Shown one piece after another: positions 44,229-52,757 of a DNA stretch of 64,000 bases. Position 1 is the first letter of the stretch; the number at the start of each line of letters is the position of its first letter. The notes under the pieces were generated by a model. That model worked only from the letters and a program-made list of their open reading frames with translations. It made no database searches and was not told where the DNA came from. This DNA comes from Arthrobacter sp. D5-1 (lineage in GTDB: Bacteria; Actinomycetota; Actinomycetes; Actinomycetales; Micrococcaceae): positions 2,728,001 through 2,792,000 of the forward strand of contig NZ_CP014571.1 of the NCBI RefSeq assembly GCF_017357425.1, given 5' to 3'. The position numbers and the translations under genes are program-made.

Positions 44229-45665
44229 CTAGTGGGTGTCGACCGCCGAGATCTCGGACTTGTCTTCGCCCCACAGTGTGTGGAACGTACCCTCGGTGTC
44301 CACACGGCCGTAGGTGTGTGCTCCGAAGAGGTCGCGCTGGCCCTGGATCAGGGCAGCGGCAACGCGCTTGCGGCGCAGGCCGTCGTAGTAGGCCAGCGAG
44401 GAGGAGAACACCGGTACCGGGATGCCCAACTGGACTGCGGTGGCCACGACGCGGCGCCACGCCGGGAGTGCCTCGGCGATGGCCTTGGTGAACGCCGGCG
44501 CGAACAGCAGGTTGGCGGGCTTCTCTTCCGCGGCATATGCCTTGGTGATGTCCTTGAGCAGTTCTGCACGGATGATGCAGCCTGCACGCCAGAGCGAAGC
44601 GATCTCATCCAGCTTGAGGTCCCAGCCGTACTCCTTGGCTGCAGAGGTCAGCATGTCCAGGCCCTGGGCGTAGGAGACCAGCTTGGAGGCGTACAGTGCC
44701 TGGCGGACGTCCTCGACGAAGGTCTCGGGGATTTCCACGGAGGCTTCTTCGCCGGCGAGCAGTTCCTGGCCAAGCTTGCGCTGCTCGGTCTGGGAGGACA
44801 GTGCGCGGGCGAAAACGGACTCGGCGATGCCGGAGACCGGGGAGCCGAGTTCCAGGGCGGAGATGACCGTCCAGCGGCCCGTGCCCTTCTGGCCTGCGGC
44901 ATCGACGACGACGTCCACGAACGGCTTGCCCGTCTTGGCGTCAACGTGTCCCAGGACCTCAGCGGAAATTTCGATCAGGAAGGAGGACAGATCGCCCTTG
45001 TTCCATTCTGCGAAGATCTTGGACTGCTCGGCGGGCTCGATGCCTGCACCGGAGCGGAGGAGGTCGAATGCTTCACCGATGACCTGCATGTCGGCGTATT
45101 CAATGCCGTTGTGGACCATCTTGACGAAGTGGCCGGCACCGTCGGTGCCGATCCAGGCGCAGCAGGGTTCGCCGTCGACCTTGGCGGAAATCTTCTCCAG
45201 CAGCGGGCCGAGGGCGTCGTAGGACTCGCGGGAGCCGCCGGGCATGATGGATGGGCCGTTAAGGGCGCCTTCTTCGCCACCGGATACACCGACGCCGACA
45301 AAGTGGAGATCCTTCTTTGCCAGCGCGGCCTCGCGGCGGCGGGTGTCCTCGTAGTGCGAGTTGCCGGCGTCGATGATGATGTCACCGGCTTCAAGCAGCG
45401 GTTCGAGCTGTTCGATCACGTTGTCAACAGGAGCACCTGCCTTGACCATAATGAGGACGCGACGGGGCTTTTCGAGGGAATCGACGAGCTCCTGCAGCGT
45501 TTCCGTGCGGATGAAGTCGCCATCCGTGCCGTGCTTTTCGAGCAGGGCGTCAGTCTTTTCCACGGAGCGGTTGTGGAGAGCCACGGTGAAGCCGTTGCGG
45601 GCGAGGTTGCGGGCCAGGTTGGCGCCCATCACCGCAAGGCCGGTGACACCGATGTGTGCTGACAT
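44229..45665 (-). CDS. gnd: 6-phosphogluconate dehydrogenase, decarboxylating
   Basis: Gnd oxidises 6-phosphogluconate to ribulose 5-phosphate with NADP+. The 478-residue protein has GLAVMGANLARN at the start, GVGVSGGEEGA near residue 127, the catalytic lysine and asparagine in GAGHFVKMVHNGIEY near 183, and GQKGTGRW near 260. The ATG at 45665 has GGAG upstream; the longer frame to 45737 is not needed. It diverges from the GntR regulator and fits the gluconate-linked cluster to the right. Confidence 0.96.
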   Translation of the reverse strand: MSAHIGVTGLAVMGANLARNLARNGFTVALHNRSVEKTDALLEKHGTDGDFIRTETLQELVDSLEKPRRVLIMVKAGAPVDNVIEQLEPLLEAGDIIIDAGNSHYEDTRRREAALAKKDLHFVGVGVSGGEEGALNGPSIMPGGSRESYDALGPLLEKISAKVDGEPCCAWIGTDGAGHFVKMVHNGIEYADMQVIGEAFDLLRSGAGIEPAEQSKIFAEWNKGDLSSFLIEISAEVLGHVDAKTGKPFVDVVVDAAGQKGTGRWTVISALELGSPVSGIAESVFARALSSQTEQRKLGQELLAGEEASVEIPETFVEDVRQALYASKLVSYAQGLDMLTSAAKEYGWDLKLDEIASLWRAGCIIRAELLKDITKAYAAEEKPANLLFAPAFTKAIAEALPAWRRVVATAVQLGIPVPVFSSSLAYYDGLRRKRVAAALIQGQRDLFGAHTYGRVDTEGTFHTLWGEDKSEISAVDTH

Positions 45666-45749
45666 CAAAACTCCAATTCGTTCGTGTACAAACAGTCCTG
45701 CCGTGCCCCCCTGGGGGCACACAGGAAGCGATTTCAAAACCAGGGGCTG

Positions 45750-45768
45750 TAATAAACCATACGTATTA
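45750..45768. promoter_or_regulatory. inverted repeat in the gnd-gntR intergenic region
   Basis: TAATA-N9-TATTA, around a central CCATACG, lies about 85 bases before gnd and could be the operator of the divergent FCD-type GntR regulator. A TATGGT on the minus strand inside it could be the gnd -10 box. Confidence 0.4.
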
Positions 45769-45826
45769 AAACCTAGGGCGGGAAAGCGGTGCCCACGTTA
45801 TGGAAGCTCCCCGCGTCATAAACAGT

Positions 45827-45835
45827 CTATGATGA
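45827..45835. promoter_or_regulatory. partial copy of the cluster motif
   Basis: CTATGATGA matches the core of the sites at 49475 and 52671. It lies 75 bases before gntR. Confidence 0.35.
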
Positions 45836-45896
45836 GCGCCCGGATCCACCCGTGCATGCGACGCCGGGTCCTGCACGCAGGCGACCCGTGCGCCAC

Positions 45897-45902
45897 TATG
45901 CT
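45897..45902 (+). promoter_or_regulatory. -10 element, leaderless promoter of gntR
   Basis: TATGCT ends 7 bases before the ATG at 45910. Confidence 0.55.
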
Positions 45903-45909
45903 TACCTCT

Positions 45910-46638
45910 ATGTCGACCAGCCTCCACCACCGCGCCGTTGAGCATTTGGGAACCCGGATTGTGGGTGGCGCCCTGCCAACCGGACATGTGATGTTGGCGG
46001 AGCACTTGGAAGACGAACTCAAAGTGTCCCGCTCGGTAGTACGGGAAGCTGTGCGCGTCCTGCAGTCGCTGGGCCTCGTGGAGACCATCAAGCGGGTGGG
46101 CATTCGGGTCCTTCCTGCGCACCGGTGGAATCCTTTCGATCCCTTGGTGATTCGTTGGCGGCTGGCAGGCGAAGGGCGTGGCGCCCAGTTGCGGTCTCTC
46201 GCAGAGCTGCGTTCCGCCGTCGAGCCCGTTGCTGCAGAACTTGCCGCAGGCAATGCACCGGAAAGCCTCCGCCAAGAGCTGGTGGGTATTTCTTTGGCCA
46301 TGAAGGAAGCCGGCGACGCCGGCGATATGGCCAGGTTCTTGGACCTTGACATCCGTTTCCACGCCCTGGTGCTGTCCGGCTCGGGCAACGAAATGTTCGC
46401 CAACCTCATTGGCCAGGTCACCGAGACACTCACCGGACGTACGGTGCACGGACTTATGCCTGAACACCCCCAGAAGCAGGCGTTGCAGTGGCACATGGAC
46501 GTCGCCCACGCGATCGACGCCGGAGACGGTTCCCTGGCGCGGGACGCGGCGGCAAAGATCATGCGGCAGACCATAGCGGAGCTGGCACCCAGCTGGGATG
46601 ACCAGCCCCGCGTCTTCGTGCCTGTGTCCAAAAACTAG
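45910..46638 (+). CDS. GntR family regulator, FCD (FadR-type) subfamily
   Basis: The 242-residue protein has an N-terminal winged helix (LAEHLEDELKVSRSVVREAVRVLQSLGLVE near residues 29-58) and a C-terminal FCD helical domain. The FCD metal-ligand pattern is visible in DLDIRFHALVLSGSGN and QWHMDVAHAIDAGD. FCD regulators bind organic acids such as gluconate. Lying between gnd and the idn genes, it probably represses them. It converges on idnD. Confidence 0.9.
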   Translation: MSTSLHHRAVEHLGTRIVGGALPTGHVMLAEHLEDELKVSRSVVREAVRVLQSLGLVETIKRVGIRVLPAHRWNPFDPLVIRWRLAGEGRGAQLRSLAELRSAVEPVAAELAAGNAPESLRQELVGISLAMKEAGDAGDMARFLDLDIRFHALVLSGSGNEMFANLIGQVTETLTGRTVHGLMPEHPQKQALQWHMDVAHAIDAGDGSLARDAAAKIMRQTIAELAPSWDDQPRVFVPVSKN

Positions 46639-46645
46639 CCGGCAG

Positions 46646-47692
46646 TTATCCGAAGTTCAGCAGGACCTTGCCGGATTCGGCGGAGTTCCTGGCTACCTCA
46701 AAGGCTTCCAATCCGTGGGCGAGGTCAAATTTGTGCGTCACCACGGGCTCCACGAACAGCGACCCATCGGCTAAAGCAGTAATAACGTCGTCTATTTCGT
46801 CATTGAAGCGGAACGAGCCGAGCAGTTCCAACTCGCGGGTGATGGCCAGGGAGATGAACACCGGTTGCGGTCCTGACGGCAGCAGGCCAACCATCACTAC
46901 CTTGCCGCCGCGCGTGGCTCCCTTGATGGCCGAGGCCAGTCCGTAATGGCTTCCCGAGGACTCAATAACGACGTCGGCATCCACTGCCGCTATGGCCTCC
47001 GCTTCATCGCCCTTGAGGACTTCATCCGCGCCAACAGCGCCGGCGATTTCCAGCGGCTTGTCATGCATGTCGACAGCGACGATCCTGGCCGCGCCGGCAC
47101 GCTTGAGGACTGCGACGGCAAGGGCGCCGATCGGGCCACTGCCGATCACCAGGGCCGTCTTGCCCTTGACGTCGCCCGCGCGGGCGACTGCGTGCCATGC
47201 AACACTGGCCGGTTCGACGAGCGCAGCGGTGCGAAGGTCCAGGTTTTCCGGCAGCGGGCGGAGCATCCTGGAGGGCAGGTTGGCGTAGCGGCTGAACGCG
47301 CCGCCCGTATGCGGATGCCGGGCAGCACTGCCCAAGTACGTGCAGCCAGGGGAGAGGTTCGGCCGGTCTTCCGGATACCTGGCGTCCCCAGGGGCCGGCG
47401 TCGCTGGATGGACGGCCACCGGCGTTCCCACGCCAGGGCCGGAACCATCGGCGGCCTGCTGGACCACCACTCCCACAATCTCGTGCCCGAGGACCATGGG
47501 TTCTTTGAGGATCGACTCCCCTGCCGCACCATGCAACCAGTAATGAAGGTCTGAACCGCAGATCCCGCCGTAGGCAATCTCCACGATCGCTTCCCCGGTA
47601 GCCGGTGCGGTCAACGGGATGTCTTCGATCCGGAGATCGCCCTTTCCATGGGCAACCACAGCGGGCCCGAAAGCCGGAAGAGTGATGTTCAT
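46646..47692 (-). CDS. idnD: L-idonate 5-dehydrogenase-like zinc alcohol dehydrogenase
   Basis: IdnD oxidises L-idonate to 5-ketogluconate with NAD(P)+. The 348-residue MDR protein has GGICGSDLHYW (zinc Cys) near residue 38, LGHEIVG (zinc His/Glu) near 65, and the Rossmann motif GSGPIGALAV near 175. The structural zinc lobe is reduced: only one cysteine is left between residues 90 and 125. Its ATG overlaps the idnO stop in TGATG, so the pair is coupled. The substrate is inferred from similarity and from idnO and gnd nearby. Confidence 0.85.
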   Translation of the reverse strand: MNITLPAFGPAVVAHGKGDLRIEDIPLTAPATGEAIVEIAYGGICGSDLHYWLHGAAGESILKEPMVLGHEIVGVVVQQAADGSGPGVGTPVAVHPATPAPGDARYPEDRPNLSPGCTYLGSAARHPHTGGAFSRYANLPSRMLRPLPENLDLRTAALVEPASVAWHAVARAGDVKGKTALVIGSGPIGALAVAVLKRAGAARIVAVDMHDKPLEIAGAVGADEVLKGDEAEAIAAVDADVVIESSGSHYGLASAIKGATRGGKVVMVGLLPSGPQPVFISLAITRELELLGSFRFNDEIDDVITALADGSLFVEPVVTHKFDLAHGLEAFEVARNSAESGKVLLNFG

Positions 47693-48462
47693 CAGACCAC
47701 CACCGTCATTCCGCCGTCGACGAAGATCGTCTGGCCGTTGACGAAGTTGGACGCTTGGGAGGCAAGCCACACCACGGGTCCGGCAAGATCGGCCACCGTC
47801 CCCCACCGGTTGGCCGGTGTGCGGCCCAGTATCCAGGAGTTGAAGTCGGAATCATCCACCAGGTTCTGCGTCATTTCCGTGTGGATGTACCCCGGCGCGA
47901 TGCCGTTGATCTGCAAACCGGACGCGGCCCACTCAGCAGTCATGGCGCGGGTCAGGTTCCGGAGGCCGCCCTTGGCAGCCACATACGGTGCGATGGTTGG
48001 CCGGGCAAGGTCCGTCTGGACCGAACAGATATTGATGATCTTCCCTTGTCCCCGGGGGATCATGTGCCGTGCGGCTTCCCTGCCTACCAGGAATGCACTG
48101 GTCAGGTCCGTGGTGATCACCCGGTCCCAATCCTTGACGTCCAGGTCGAGCATGGGAACGCGGTGCTGGATCCCGGCGTTGTTCACCAGGATCTCCAGTG
48201 GGCCAACGTTCTCCTCCACCCAGGCAACTCCCGCAGCAGCGGACGCAGCGTCCGTAACGTCGAAGGCGCGGCTGTGCACCCGGGCCGCCGGATAATCCAC
48301 CGCCATGGCTTGATGGGCCGCTTCAAGCCGCTCCGGATTGATGCCATTGAGCACAACCGTAGCGCCGGCATCGGCCAGGCCCCTGGCCAACGCGTTACCA
48401 ATCCCCCTGCTCGAACCAGTGACCAAGGCAACCCGCCCTGTCAGATCAAAAAGTCCACTCAT
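47692..48462 (-). CDS. idnO: gluconate 5-dehydrogenase-like SDR
   Basis: IdnO reduces 5-ketogluconate to D-gluconate. The 256-residue SDR has VTGSSRGIG near residue 14, NNAGIQHR near 92 (typical of gluconate 5-dehydrogenases), a serine in NICSVQ and the active-site YVAAKGG near 158. It is the middle gene of a leftward three-gene unit with the dehydrogenase at 48498 upstream and idnD downstream. Confidence 0.88.
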   Translation of the reverse strand: MSGLFDLTGRVALVTGSSRGIGNALARGLADAGATVVLNGINPERLEAAHQAMAVDYPAARVHSRAFDVTDAASAAAGVAWVEENVGPLEILVNNAGIQHRVPMLDLDVKDWDRVITTDLTSAFLVGREAARHMIPRGQGKIINICSVQTDLARPTIAPYVAAKGGLRNLTRAMTAEWAASGLQINGIAPGYIHTEMTQNLVDDSDFNSWILGRTPANRWGTVADLAGPVVWLASQASNFVNGQTIFVDGGMTVVV

Positions 48463-48497
48463 CTTTTGTTCTTCATTCCTTCTGTGGTTGCGCCGGT

Positions 48498-49409
48498 TCA
48501 GTTGGTGTTCGCCGACGCTGCGTGCGCCCGGCTCAGGTTTGCGATGGTTTGGCGGACTACGGCGAGGTCCTGGTCGCCGAGGCCCTGGCGTTTGAGTTCT
48601 GCGTAGAGTTCAATCGCGGCTGCAGCCATGGGAACGGCGGAACCAACGGCTTCCGCGCTGGACACCACGAAGCCAAGGTCCTTGTGCATGAACTTGGCCG
48701 GACCGGTAGGTACGTAGTCCTTGGCGGCCAGTCGTGGACCAACGATGTCCAGAACCCGGCTTCCCGCCAGCCCGCCGGACAGGACGTCAAAGAGGGCTCC
48801 CACTTCCATACCGGACCGTTCGGCGAGTTCGGCGGCTTCGGCGAGCGCCGCCGTCGTGGTTCCGACAATCAGTTGGTTGCACGCCTTGGCGAGGGATCCT
48901 GCTCCCAGTGGTCCCATCCGACGAACGGTGGTCCCCATGGCGCCCAGCAGTGGTTGCAGCGTTTGGAAACCGGATTCGGTGGCTCCGACCATGATGGCCA
49001 GTGTCCCGTTTTGCGCACCGGCTGTGCCTCCACTGACCGGCGCGTCCATCACCACGGCGTTGCCACTGCTTGCCTCATGGAGTGTCGTACCGAACTGCTG
49101 TACCGCTGTTGGCGAGACACTGCTCATAATCACGACGGCGGTGCCGGGCTTTGGCGGTTGGTTCCGCCATGAGCCAAGCAGGTCCTCGGCGGCGCCTTCA
49201 ATGAACGGCAGGTCCGGGAGCATGAAGATGATGGCGTCCTCGTCACGGAGTTCCGCGACGCTTGCTGCGCGACGAACGCCGGTCAGCCCTTCGAAGGCCG
49301 CATCGGATCGGTTCCAGCCCGTGACGGACCAGCCGGCTTTGGCGATGTTGGCGGCCATGGGTGCGCCCATGAGTCCCAGGCCCACGAAGCCCACTCGGTG
49401 ACTGATCAT
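48498..49409 (-). CDS. 3-hydroxyisobutyrate dehydrogenase-family NAD(P)-dependent oxidoreductase
   Basis: The 303-residue protein belongs to the beta-hydroxyacid dehydrogenases. GFVGLGLMGAPMA opens the Rossmann fold, DAPVSGGTAGAQNGTLAIMVG lies near residue 120, and the catalytic lysine sits in GSLAKACNQL near 170. Tartronate semialdehyde, threonate or hydroxyisobutyrate are possible substrates; the sugar-acid setting favours the first two. The ATG at 49409 is preferred over the GTG 4 codons earlier. It is the first gene of the idn unit. Confidence 0.85.
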   Translation of the reverse strand: MISHRVGFVGLGLMGAPMAANIAKAGWSVTGWNRSDAAFEGLTGVRRAASVAELRDEDAIIFMLPDLPFIEGAAEDLLGSWRNQPPKPGTAVVIMSSVSPTAVQQFGTTLHEASSGNAVVMDAPVSGGTAGAQNGTLAIMVGATESGFQTLQPLLGAMGTTVRRMGPLGAGSLAKACNQLIVGTTTAALAEAAELAERSGMEVGALFDVLSGGLAGSRVLDIVGPRLAAKDYVPTGPAKFMHKDLGFVVSSAEAVGSAVPMAAAAIELYAELKRQGLGDQDLAVVRQTIANLSRAHAASANTN

Positions 49410-49474
49410 GGAAGGTAACACCTCACTTCTTTGTGGTCATCTTTAGGAATTCTGTTCAATATCCTAGCCGCCAT

Positions 49475-49489
49475 TCAGTATGATGAACA
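49475..49489. promoter_or_regulatory. cluster motif, site 1
   Basis: TCAGTATGATGAACA differs by one base from the site at 52671. It lies between the divergent genes starting at 49409 and 49492 and overlaps the -10 box of the latter. Confidence 0.5.
49479..49484 (+). promoter_or_regulatory. -10 element, leaderless promoter of the D-2-hydroxyacid dehydrogenase gene
   Basis: TATGAT ends 7 bases before the ATG at 49492. Confidence 0.5.
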
Positions 49490-49491
49490 CC

Positions 49492-50547
49492 ATGACGACT
49501 GATGAACTTACCATCGCCATCGCTGTGCCGCTCGAAGCAGAGCACGTAGAGCTGATCCGCGCTGTAGATCCCTCTGTAACAGTTCTCTACGAACCCGATC
49601 TGCTGCCCCCCGAGCGGTTTCCTGCCGATCACGCAGGCGATCCCGACTTCAAGCGCACGCCCGAGCAGGAGGAGCGCTACTGGTCCCTGCTGAACCGGGC
49701 GCAGGTTCTCTACGGCTTCCCCAATGAAAGCCCCGCCGGGCTGGCACGCATCGCTGCCAGCAACCCCCACCTGCAGTGGATCCACGCCATGGCCGCCGGC
49801 GCAGGCGGAGCAGTTAAAGCCTCAGGCCTGGACACCGAAACCCTGCAGAAGTTCCGCGTCACCACATCCGCAGGCGTCCACGCGCTGCCGCTGGCAGAGT
49901 TCTCCGCGTTCGGCATCCTCAACGGATTCAAGCGCAGCGCAGAGATGGCACAAGACCAAGCCGCCAAGTTCTGGCCCGGGCTCCGCACCCCCACCAAATT
50001 GGCCAACGGCTCCAAGGTGGTCATTGCCGGGCTCGGTGAGATCGGCATGGAGACGGCACGCATCGCACGCGCCCTGGGCATGAAGGTCAGCGGAACCAAG
50101 CGCAACGTCGAAGCCATCGATGGGATTGATGAGGTCACCGGCAACGATGGACTTCCCGGACTGCTGGCAGGCGCCGACGCAGTGGTCAACACCCTCCCCG
50201 GCACTCCTTACACGGAGAAGCTGTTCAACAGGGACATTTTCGCTGCCATGAAACCCGGCACAGTCTTCGTCAATGTGGGCCGCGGAACAGTGGTGGACGA
50301 GGACGCATTGCTCGAAGCACTCGACAACGGTCAGGTCTCCTACGCTTGCCTTGATGTCTTCGCCGTGGAGCCGCTCCCCCAGGACAGCCCCCTGTGGAGC
50401 CACCCCCGGGTACTGGTGTCTCCGCACACCTCCGCCCTGAGCTCTGCGGAGAACCGCCTCATCGCCGAACGGTTCTGCAGCAACCTCCGCACGTTCCTGG
50501 CCGGCGGCGAACTGCCCCACCTGGTGGATCCCGTCCACTTCTACTAG
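49492..50547 (+). CDS. D-2-hydroxyacid dehydrogenase
   Basis: The 351-residue protein has the NAD-binding GLGEIGMETARIARALGM near residue 180, NVGRGTVVDEDAL near 259 with the catalytic arginine, DVFAVEPLP with the glutamate, and SPHTSA with the histidine near 316. The acid it uses is unknown; the setting suggests a sugar-acid or ketogluconate reductase role. I chose ATG 49492 (MTTDELT) because of the -10 spacing; ATG 49480 is the alternative. Confidence 0.88.
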   Translation: MTTDELTIAIAVPLEAEHVELIRAVDPSVTVLYEPDLLPPERFPADHAGDPDFKRTPEQEERYWSLLNRAQVLYGFPNESPAGLARIAASNPHLQWIHAMAAGAGGAVKASGLDTETLQKFRVTTSAGVHALPLAEFSAFGILNGFKRSAEMAQDQAAKFWPGLRTPTKLANGSKVVIAGLGEIGMETARIARALGMKVSGTKRNVEAIDGIDEVTGNDGLPGLLAGADAVVNTLPGTPYTEKLFNRDIFAAMKPGTVFVNVGRGTVVDEDALLEALDNGQVSYACLDVFAVEPLPQDSPLWSHPRVLVSPHTSALSSAENRLIAERFCSNLRTFLAGGELPHLVDPVHFY

Positions 50548-50552
50548 GCCCC

Positions 50553-50634
50553 GCAGCCACCCGCGGTGGCTGCCGGCTTCAGACATACGTTCCTGCAATG
50601 GGCACGGCCAAGGGCAACCATGGCCGTGCCTATT
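50553..50634 (+). terminator. two hairpins after the D-2-hydroxyacid dehydrogenase gene
   Basis: GCAGCCACC/GGTGGCTGC (50553-50573) and GGCACGGCCA/TGGCCGTGCC (50601-50630) are perfect stems. Only TATTG follows the second, so termination would be of the T-poor kind. Confidence 0.6.
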
Positions 50635-50650
50635 GTCGTACCGGCTGAGG

Positions 50651-50656
50651 TAGCAT
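50651..50656 (+). promoter_or_regulatory. -10 element, leaderless promoter of the 50663 gene
   Basis: TAGCAT ends 6 bases before the ATG at 50663. Confidence 0.5.
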
Positions 50657-50662
50657 CGCCCC

Positions 50663-51166
50663 ATGGCAGACTCGGAGAGTCTTCAACGCTTCACCGTGCG
50701 CCTGTTTCCGGACTACGGGGACACGGCGCTCTGGCTTGACGGTCCCATCGACTACTCCCTCACGAGGCTGCCTGAAGGCCTGGTGCATGAGCTCCTGGAC
50801 TGGGAACAGTTCTACTACGAGTCTCTGACACGCGATTTCACCTGGAAGTCAGCGGAGACTGCTGCCAGATACACCGCTGAAGGTCATCGCCTGGCCCAGC
50901 GAGTGGCGGACGAACTCGGCGATGGTTATGAAGTTGAGTTCTGGCCCTCTGAAGAAAATGCCCGGCCGCACCGGTTTTGCGGCACCAGGGCCCCCAACCC
51001 GCAGGTAGTTGCTGCCTTCGATGCCCTTGCAGCTGCGGCACACGCAGAAAAGGAGCGAATCGCGCGTTCTTTGGCCTACGCCCCACCCGGAACAGGCACC
51101 GGATGGTTCGCAATCTCTCCCCTGTCAGGCAGCGTTTTCAGGCCGATGCAGGCAGAACAGGAATAG
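50663..51166 (+). CDS. hypothetical protein
   Basis: I do not recognise this 167-residue acidic protein. It is rich in aromatic residues in its first half (LWLDGPIDYSL, LLDWEQFYYESL) and has an alanine-rich helix near residues 115-140. No signal peptide or membrane segment is seen. It has its own leaderless promoter, and a strong terminator follows. It sits inside the sugar-acid block, but nothing ties it to that function. Confidence 0.65.
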   Translation: MADSESLQRFTVRLFPDYGDTALWLDGPIDYSLTRLPEGLVHELLDWEQFYYESLTRDFTWKSAETAARYTAEGHRLAQRVADELGDGYEVEFWPSEENARPHRFCGTRAPNPQVVAAFDALAAAAHAEKERIARSLAYAPPGTGTGWFAISPLSGSVFRPMQAEQE

Positions 51167-51192
51167 TTCGGCAAGCGCCAGTTCCCTGCAAA

Positions 51193-51234
51193 ACAGCGTG
51201 GCACCCTCCGTGTGGAGGGTGCCACGCTGTGTTT
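51193..51234. terminator. bidirectional terminator
   Basis: A perfect 17-bp stem (51193-51209 with 51214-51230) with a GTGT loop lies between convergent genes. GTTTG follows on the plus strand and TTTGC on the minus strand. Confidence 0.92.
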
Positions 51235-51248
51235 GTGGTGCCGGGACG

Positions 51249-52601
51249 CTACTTGGCGTCTTCGGTGCTGACGAGATCGCGGCCCGCCGTCTCCGGAGTG
51301 AAGAAGGTGGTGACGAAGGAGATGAGCGCCAGGACCAGGGAGTAGATGGCCAGCACCCACCACGAGTGGTTGGTGGCCGCCAGCATGAGCGCACCCAGCA
51401 GGGGTGCGAGTCCGCCGGCCAGGACGGCTGAGATTTCCCGGCTCATGGCCACACCGGTAAAGCGGTACTGGGAGCCGAACAGCTCCGGCAGCAGCGGGCA
51501 CTGGGGGCCCAGCATCGACTGGACGCCGATGGCGATGCCCACGGACATGACAACCCACACCAGAGTGACGTTGCCCAGGGTGACCAGGTAGAAGGCAGGA
51601 ACCGCAATGATGGCTTGGAACAGGGCCCCGTAGCGGTACACCGGAACGCGGCCGAACCTATCGGACAGCGCGCCGAACGTCACCACCAGGACCGCAGCGA
51701 ACCCAGCGGCGATCAGCAAGCCCACCGGACCGATCGAGTTGTTTCCGGCAAAGACGCCTGCCGGCATGCTCATGAACGACACCAGCAGGGCCGAGTAGAT
51801 CGATGAATTGCCGTTTTCGCCCATACGGAGCCCGATGCCCAGGAGCACATTCTTCTTGGAGTGCTTCCACAGCGCACTGATGGGGTTCTTGACCACATTC
51901 TTGTGCTTCTCCAACTCCTGGAAGGCAGGCGTTTCCTTGAGCTTGAGGCGAATGAAGATGGCCACCGCGATCAGGATGAAGCTGGCCAGGAAGGGCACCC
52001 GCCACAGCCAGCCCTGCAGGACGGCCTTGTCAGCCATGGCAATCAAAGCAAAGGTTCCCGCGCCGAGGAGGGTACCCAGTTGGATGCCCACGAAAGGCAA
52101 TGATGCGAAGAAACCACGACGACGGCGCGGAGCTACTTCGGAAATCAACGTAGTGGCGCCGGCCTGTTCTGCGCCTGCGCCAAGGCCCTGGATGATCCGC
52201 AAGGTCACCAGCAGGACAGCCCCGAGCATTCCGGCCTGCTCGAAGGTCGGAAGCAACCCAATAGCGAAGCTTGCCGTACCCATCAAGGCAATGGTCAGGA
52301 TCAAGACCATCTTGCGGCCAAACCTGTCGCCGATGTAGCCAAAGATCAACCCGCCGAAGGGCCGCGCCGCGAATCCAACGCCATAGGTGGCGAAGGAGGC
52401 GATCAGAGCACCCTCCGGGCCCAGGGGGGAAAAGAACAATGGGCCAAAGATCAGCGCGGAAGCCAATCCGTAAATGTAGAAATCGTAGTACTCCAAGGCT
52501 GAGCCTACGGAGCTGGCCAAGGTAGCCCTGCGCAGCTGTTCCGGCTCAACAACAGCATCGTCAGCATCAGCTGCGAGCCGTTCATTAGTACGAGTTATCA
52601 C
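51249..52601 (-). CDS. MFS transporter, metabolite:H+ symporter (MHS) family
   Basis: The 450-residue protein has 12 predicted helices. The opening ATLASSVGSALEYYDFYIYG and GYIGDRFGRKMVLI (loop 2-3 motif) mark the MHS family, which imports organic acids such as ketoglutarate, shikimate or citrate with protons. By location it should import the sugar acid used by this cluster. I chose GTG 52601 because GAGGGA lies 6 bases upstream; the frame opens two codons earlier. A copy of the cluster motif lies 70 bases upstream. Confidence 0.9.
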   Translation of the reverse strand: MITRTNERLAADADDAVVEPEQLRRATLASSVGSALEYYDFYIYGLASALIFGPLFFSPLGPEGALIASFATYGVGFAARPFGGLIFGYIGDRFGRKMVLILTIALMGTASFAIGLLPTFEQAGMLGAVLLVTLRIIQGLGAGAEQAGATTLISEVAPRRRRGFFASLPFVGIQLGTLLGAGTFALIAMADKAVLQGWLWRVPFLASFILIAVAIFIRLKLKETPAFQELEKHKNVVKNPISALWKHSKKNVLLGIGLRMGENGNSSIYSALLVSFMSMPAGVFAGNNSIGPVGLLIAAGFAAVLVVTFGALSDRFGRVPVYRYGALFQAIIAVPAFYLVTLGNVTLVWVVMSVGIAIGVQSMLGPQCPLLPELFGSQYRFTGVAMSREISAVLAGGLAPLLGALMLAATNHSWWVLAIYSLVLALISFVTTFFTPETAGRDLVSTEDAK

Positions 52602-52670
52602 AAGCACTCCCTCAAAATCACCCCAGGCCCCCGTTGGCCCGGCGAGATAGCGATGGCATCACCGCCAAGA

Positions 52671-52685
52671 TCACTATGATGAACA
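52671..52685. promoter_or_regulatory. cluster motif, site 2
   Basis: TCACTATGATGAACA lies 70 bases upstream of the transporter start. It matches site 1 in 14 of 15 bases. Confidence 0.5.
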
Positions 52686-52757
52686 GCGTACAGCTTGTTG
52701 AACTCGCTGCCAAGGTTGTAATCAGATTTATTTATGGCGTCCCAGGGAGATAAGGGA

